Source: JBOGVZ01 sp050692985
Lineage (GTDB): Bacteria > Actinomycetota > UBA4738 > CALAEC01
Assembly (NCBI GenBank): GCA_050692985.1
Contig: JBOGVZ010000079.1
Location: 1-8,759 of the forward strand
Direction: 5' to 3'
Length of the DNA: 8,759 nucleotides
Position numbers and translations under genes: made by a program. Of this stretch, positions 5,706 to 8,759 are shown piece after piece. How positions within the stretch are numbered: position 1 is the stretch's first letter; each line of letters begins with the position of its first letter. Under the pieces are notes generated by a model. That model had not been told where the DNA came from. It ran no database searches and was given only the letters and a program-made list of their open reading frames with translations.

Positions 5706-6866
5706 ATGGAGCCGCTCCGCGCCACCGCGGCCGTCCTGGCCCTCCTCCTGCTGGGAGTGGCCTGCTCAGGAGGTGAAGGTCCGCCCTCCCACACGGCCCA
5801 AGCGGTTCCCGGCTCTCCGGCGGGCGAGTCGCTCCCCGAGCTCGATCGCTCCCAGCACGTAGTCTCCCTCGAAGACGTTCACTTCGACACCTTCGACGGC
5901 GGGTCGGTCCCCCTCGCGGAGGCGGACCCCGAGCTGATCGAACGTCTGAGAGACGCCATCCCGCCCCTCGACTTCCCCGAGTACGGCGACGCGGAGGTCG
6001 GGGACTGGCTGGCGGGGGACGACCTGGTCCTCGGCTACGAGGGGGGCGAGCAGCCCTACGCCTACCCCATCAAGATCCTCAACTTCCACGAGATCGTCAA
6101 CGACCGCATCGGGGGGGTGCCGGTCCTCGTCAGCTACTGCCCGCTCTGTCGGAGCGGGGTGGTCTACGACCGTCGGGTGGCCGACCACGTGCTCACCTTC
6201 GGGAACACCTCCGCCCTTTACGAGTCCGACCTGGTGATGTACGACCGGGAGACCAACAGCTACTGGTGGCAGGTGGCCGGCCTGGCCATCGTGGGGACCC
6301 TGGCCGGAGAACGCCTCACTCCCCTCCCCTCGGTGACCACCACTTGGGGGGAGTGGAGGGAGCTCCACCCTGACACCCTAGTGCTCACCCGGGACACCGG
6401 CTACGGCCGTCCCTACGACCGGGACCCCTTCGTCGGGTACGCGGACCTGGTCGACGCCGGGCGGTTTCCCTTCCCGGTCTCCGAGACCGCCGCCGACCCC
6501 CGCCTGGACCCGTCCGAGGTGGTCCTGGGGGTGGCCATAGGGGACGAGCACGTCGTCTTCCCCCTGGGCTTGTGGGGAGACGCCTCCGTCCAGGCCACCA
6601 TCGGCGGGAGGCCCGTGGTGGTCTTCTCCCGGGCCGAGGGGCCCTCCGGGAACGCCTTCTCCCCTCTGGTGGAGGGCCGTCCCCTGACCTTCTCGTACCA
6701 GCACGGCGCTTTCGTCGATCGGGAGACCGGGACCCGCTGGAACCTGGCCGGCGAGGGGATCCAGGGACCGTTGGCGGGTCACCGGCTCGAGGCGCTCCCC
6801 TCTCGGACAAGCTTCTGGTTCGCCTACGTGGCCGCCTTCCCAGAGGTCGCGGTGCACCGGCCGTGA
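5706..6866 (+). CDS. DUF3179 domain lipoprotein (386 aa)
   Basis: A predicted exported lipoprotein of unknown function. The N-terminus is a lipoprotein signal (hydrophobic core AAVLALLLLGVAC, lipid-modified Cys at about residue 20), followed by a flexible Gly/Pro/Ser linker. The DUF3179 domain fills the rest. It shows YPIKILNFHEIVND at 120-133, SYCPLCRSGVVYDR at 143-156 with the conserved CxxC pair, and GNTSALYESDLVMYDRETNS at 166-185 followed by a Trp-rich YWWQ. The two Cys could form a disulfide or bind a metal; the family role is not established, and links to redox are only inference. The length is normal. I chose ATG 5706 because the signal peptide begins there. It is divergent from the DUF427 gene and convergent with the two-domain DUF427 gene. 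Confidence 0.93.
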   Translation: MEPLRATAAVLALLLLGVACSGGEGPPSHTAQAVPGSPAGESLPELDRSQHVVSLEDVHFDTFDGGSVPLAEADPELIERLRDAIPPLDFPEYGDAEVGDWLAGDDLVLGYEGGEQPYAYPIKILNFHEIVNDRIGGVPVLVSYCPLCRSGVVYDRRVADHVLTFGNTSALYESDLVMYDRETNSYWWQVAGLAIVGTLAGERLTPLPSVTTTWGEWRELHPDTLVLTRDTGYGRPYDRDPFVGYADLVDAGRFPFPVSETAADPRLDPSEVVLGVAIGDEHVVFPLGLWGDASVQATIGGRPVVVFSRAEGPSGNAFSPLVEGRPLTFSYQHGAFVDRETGTRWNLAGEGIQGPLAGHRLEALPSRTSFWFAYVAAFPEVAVHRP

Positions 6867-6893
6867 AGACTCCTGAGCTCGAGATGGTCGAGG

Positions 6894-6951
6894 CCGGGTC
6901 CGCCGGGGCCCCCATCCTGATATGGAATCAGCCCTGCGACTCCCGACCCGG
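6894..6951. terminator. inverted repeat between convergent genes, possible bidirectional terminator
   Basis: CCGGGTC at 6894-6900 and GACCCGG at 6945-6951 are perfect complements. Inside them CTGAT at 6917-6921 pairs with ATCAG at 6927-6931 around ATGGA. The position, between the convergent DUF3179 and DUF427 stops, suits a terminator for both. There is no T-run, so an ordinary intrinsic terminator is not demonstrated, and the outer arms enclose a long unpaired stretch. Confidence 0.3.
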
Positions 6952-6962
6952 GGCCCGGACGA

Positions 6963-7727
6963 TCAGGAAAAGGGCGTCTTGGGGCGGTCTTGCAGCTCGC
7001 CGTCCACGAAGAGATCGACCTTCTCGTTGTAGAACGAGACGTAGCCGATGATCTTCTGGCTCTCCGGAGTGGGGTGCTTGTACCACCACACGAAGTCCTC
7101 GAACACCTGGCCGTCGACCTCCAGCGAGTAGTAGTTGGCCGTCCCCTTGTAGGGGCAGTGGGTCAGATGGTCGGTCGGCGTGAGGAGGTCCATGCGGACG
7201 TCCGTCTTGGGCAGGTAGTAGCGGGTCGGCAGGCCCGTCTCGAACAGGAGACGGGGCTGGTGGGAGTCCGCCACCTTGACGCCGTTCACGACCACCTCGA
7301 CGTGGCGAGAGCTCTGGAGGATGTCGACCCGTGTATACGGGTCACGGGGATGGACGTAGACCTCTTCCTCCTCCTCGAACCAGGCGTCCATGGCGTCCCA
7401 GTCGAGGCGGATGTGGCCCTGGACCTCTTCGATGGGGGACTCCCTGTACCAGCTCGCCGCCCCCGGAGCCTCCTTGCCGCCGGCCTTCACCGTGTACACC
7501 TCGGCCTCGCCCCGGCTCAAGGAGCGATGGGTCTCGCCGGTCGACACCAGCAGGTCGGTACGGACGTCGGCGGCCGGGAAGTAGTAGGTCGGGTAATAAG
7601 GCGTCTCCCATACGTAGAGCGGCCGGGCGGTGTCGGCGACCGCCTCTCCGCCCAGGTAGGTGCGGACCCGCTTGGCTCCTTCTTCGAGCCGAACTCGTCG
7701 TCGGGCGGTCATCCGGTTCCTTCCCAT
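6963..7727 (-). CDS. tandem DUF427 protein (two domains, 254 aa)
   Basis: A soluble protein made of two DUF427 domains in series, as seen in many actinobacterial homologues. The first runs roughly from VRTYLGGEAVADT to WDAMDAWFEEEEEVYVHPRDP. The second starts near VDILQSSRHVEVVVNGVKVADS and contains RYYLPKTDVRMDLLTPTDH, CPYKGTANYYSLEVDG and a closing GYVSFYNEKVDLFVDG. The repeat pattern per domain is V/G-N-V-A-D, a Tyr-rich YYFP/YYLP strand with conserved Asp, then Lys-Gly and Tyr-Tyr. The activity is unknown. The ATG at 7727 has GAGG 7 nt upstream; a second ATG five codons later (7712) also has a good AAGGA, so the start is uncertain by that much. It is convergent with the DUF3179 lipoprotein. 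Confidence 0.92.
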   Translation of the reverse strand: MGRNRMTARRRVRLEEGAKRVRTYLGGEAVADTARPLYVWETPYYPTYYFPAADVRTDLLVSTGETHRSLSRGEAEVYTVKAGGKEAPGAASWYRESPIEEVQGHIRLDWDAMDAWFEEEEEVYVHPRDPYTRVDILQSSRHVEVVVNGVKVADSHQPRLLFETGLPTRYYLPKTDVRMDLLTPTDHLTHCPYKGTANYYSLEVDGQVFEDFVWWYKHPTPESQKIIGYVSFYNEKVDLFVDGELQDRPKTPFS

Positions 7728-8035
7728 CGTTGATCCTCACCTCCGGCGAACCGTACCGTCACACTCTTCATTCCCCTCCTCCTCGCCCTGCCCCAGAGGG
7801 TCCCTCAGGGACTCCAGACTCGGCCCTCGGGCCAGAAGGTGGGGAAGTCCTTCGGGAAGGATGTAAAGCCGGGTAGGGGGTCGAGGCGTCGCCGGGGAGC
7901 ACATCTCCCGATCTGGTATCGACCTCGGCCTCCCACTGGCCCGGGCCCTGGCCGAGGCACATGACGGTTCCCAGCGGGCTTTCTGCGGGCCAAACTCAGT
8001 CGTTGCGCCGACAATCATGCCGATTCGCTCTAAGA

Positions 8036-8049
8036 GGTTGGTACCAACC
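8036..8049. promoter_or_regulatory. perfect 14-bp palindrome, candidate operator
   Basis: GGTTGGTACCAACC reads the same on both strands with no spacer. It lies in a slightly more A/T-rich part of the intergenic region, about 310 nt before the DUF427 pair and 120 nt after the reductase. Such sites are typical of dimeric regulators, but no -10/-35 pair is clear beside it. Confidence 0.35.
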
Positions 8050-8103
8050 GAAAGAACTTCATGGGACAAACCACCCGATGGCGAAGCGACCCACACCACG
8101 CCA

Positions 8104-8165
8104 GGGTCAGGGAGCCCCGGCCCGCCAGGCCCGGCTTCGGAGAGCGCCGAGCCCGCTGACCCGGG
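8104..8165. repeat. 62-nt dispersed repeat, copy B
   Basis: This is the partner of the repeat at 570-631, in the same orientation, with 51 of 62 identical positions and no gap. Its inverted ends are longer than in copy A: GGGTCAG at 8104-8110 pairs with CTGACCC at 8156-8162. Internally CGGC at 8132-8135 can pair with GCCG at 8146-8149. It begins 3 nt beyond the stop of the disulfide oxidoreductase, so on the minus strand it would be in that gene's 3' untranslated RNA. Confidence 0.6.
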
Positions 8166-8168
8166 CAG

Positions 8169-8759
8169 TCACCGCACCAGGCGAGAGACCCCGCGGATCA
8201 CCCTCCCGCTCAATCCCGACAGCAGGCGTCGGCTGGAAGCGTGGGCGGCCAGCTCCAACACTCCCATCGAGTAGGTCGGATATGCGTGGATCGTGCTGGC
8301 CAACCGGTTGAGCCCGAGACCGTTCTCCATCGCCAGCGTCACCTCAGTGATGACCTCCCCGGCCCGGTCGGCGACCACGGTTGCGCCCAGCAGCCTGCCG
8401 AGCCTCCCGTGGACGAGCTTGATGAACCCACTCCGGTCGTTCTCACAGACCGCTCGATCTACTCGACCGAGCTCGAAGCGGTCCACGTGCACCCGGTTAC
8501 CGTGGCGGGCGCGGGCTTCTTCTTCGGTCAGGCCGACCCGGGCCACCTCGGGATCGGTGAAGGTGGTCCGGGGGACCAGGCTCTGCGTGCCCCGGAGGCT
8601 GCGCCCGGGGAGCAGGGCGTTGCGTGCCGCCACGAATCCTTGCCAGGCGGCCAGGTGAGTGAACTGGGGCCCTCCCAGGCAATCACCCACCGCGTAGATG
8701 TGCCGGGCGGTGGTTCTCAGGGAGTCGTCCACGGCGATGCCATCGGCGGAGTGCTCCAC
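8169..8759 (-). CDS. FAD/NAD(P) disulfide oxidoreductase (MerA/Lpd type), C-terminal part
   Basis: The gene runs in from the right edge, so only the last 196 residues are seen; the FAD-binding N-terminus and the redox CxxxxC are outside. The fragment opens with the second FAD-binding motif (IYAVGDCLGG, where the Asp binds the flavin ribityl chain) and QFTHLAAWQG. The C-terminal dimerisation domain follows (FTDPEVARVGLTEEEA..., LGATVVADRAGEVI..., STIHAYPTYSMG). HAYPTYS contains the His that, in lipoamide dehydrogenase relatives, works as acid/base at the partner subunit's active site. No C-terminal vicinal Cys pair is present, so it is not a classical mercuric reductase. The likely role is an NAD(P)H-dependent disulfide reductase or a related quinone-type enzyme. 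It is followed directly by repeat copy B. Confidence 0.9.
   Translation of the reverse strand: MEHSADGIAVDDSLRTTARHIYAVGDCLGGPQFTHLAAWQGFVAARNALLPGRSLRGTQSLVPRTTFTDPEVARVGLTEEEARARHGNRVHVDRFELGRVDRAVCENDRSGFIKLVHGRLGRLLGATVVADRAGEVITEVTLAMENGLGLNRLASTIHAYPTYSMGVLELAAHASSRRLLSGLSGRVIRGVSRLVR

Larger units (their letters stand above)
7728..8168. other. 441-nt region without a convincing gene
   Basis: Several frames are open here on the minus strand, but none has a family match, a good start site or consistent codon bias. The region contains a GC-rich inverted repeat (CCTCGGCC at 7923-7930 with GGCCGAGG at 7950-7957), a perfect 14-bp palindrome at 8036-8049 and repeat copy B at 8104-8165. A minus-strand frame that ends in TGA at 7739-7737, 9 nt before the DUF427 pair, could be a short coupled ORF. 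It could also be chance. The promoter of the DUF427 pair must lie here. Confidence 0.5.

Noticed and set aside
7737..7904. Minus-strand 55-codon ORF ending 9 nt before the DUF427 pair
   Set aside because: Its ATG at 7904 has GGGAG directly abutting it with no spacing, codon bias is weak and no family is recognised. It is noted only in the intergenic entry.
7923..7957. GC-rich 8-bp inverted repeat as an intrinsic terminator
   Set aside because: The loop is 19 nt and no T-run follows on either strand; such pairings are common at this GC content.
1..8759. CRISPR array, tRNA/rRNA genes, insertion sequence or selC tRNA-Sec
   Set aside because: I saw no regularly spaced repeats, transposase motifs, or tRNA cloverleaf with a CCA/T-loop signature anywhere in the window.
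8169..8759. Classical mercuric reductase
   Set aside because: The C-terminus lacks the vicinal Cys pair of MerA, and no other mer gene is present.

Overview
The window is G+C-rich (third codon positions mostly G or C), with GTG and TTG starts and tightly overlapping genes. Together with an HxlR-type regulator, several DUF427 proteins and a DUF3179 lipoprotein, this suggests a chromosomal segment of a high-GC bacterium, most likely an actinomycetote (possibly Acidimicrobiia-like). The phylum is an inference from composition and gene content; there is no marker gene here.

Layout, left to right. (1) 2-247 (+): C-terminal end of an HxlR/MarR-like winged-helix regulator with a C-terminal zinc-ribbon-like tail. 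(2) 359-625 (+): small hypothetical protein rich in His and Cys, whose 3' end lies in a 62-nt repeat with a second copy at 8104-8165. (3) 5065 down to 730 (-): a compact operon. Its first gene encodes a peroxiredoxin-like (AhpC/TSA_2, SelU/PRXL2 type) protein. It is followed by a complete ABC importer: YnjB-like binding protein, ATPase and two permeases. All four gene junctions overlap (GTGA, ATAG, TTGA, ATGCGTGA). (4) 5480-5196 (-): a single-domain DUF427 protein upstream of that operon. (5) 5706-6866 (+): a DUF3179 lipoprotein, divergent from it. (6) 7727-6963 (-): a tandem two-domain DUF427 protein, convergent with DUF3179. (7) 7728-8168: about 440 nt with no convincing gene but a perfect 14-bp palindrome and the second repeat copy. 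(8) 8169-8759 (-): C-terminal part of a FAD/NAD(P) disulfide oxidoreductase of the mercuric reductase/lipoamide dehydrogenase type, cut by the window edge.

The main discovery is an unannotated selenoprotein. The peroxiredoxin-like gene is interrupted by an in-frame UGA exactly where the family has the first cysteine of its CxxC active site. The reading frame, codon bias and family similarity continue on both sides, giving U47-M-I-C50. A hairpin with a G-containing apical loop starts about 20 nt after the UGA, as a bacterial SECIS element requires. A standard gene caller would start the gene at the ATG directly after the UGA and lose the N-terminal 47 residues, including the catalytic residue.

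Working together: the selenoprotein is translationally coupled to the YnjB-like binding protein. This resembles E. coli ynjABCDE, where the same unassigned transporter sits beside a different thiol-redox protein (AhpD-like YnjA) and a sulfurtransferase (YnjE). The inferred theme is an envelope transporter whose substrate or function is tied to thiol/selenol redox or to sulfur/selenium chemistry. The substrate cannot be read from the sequence.
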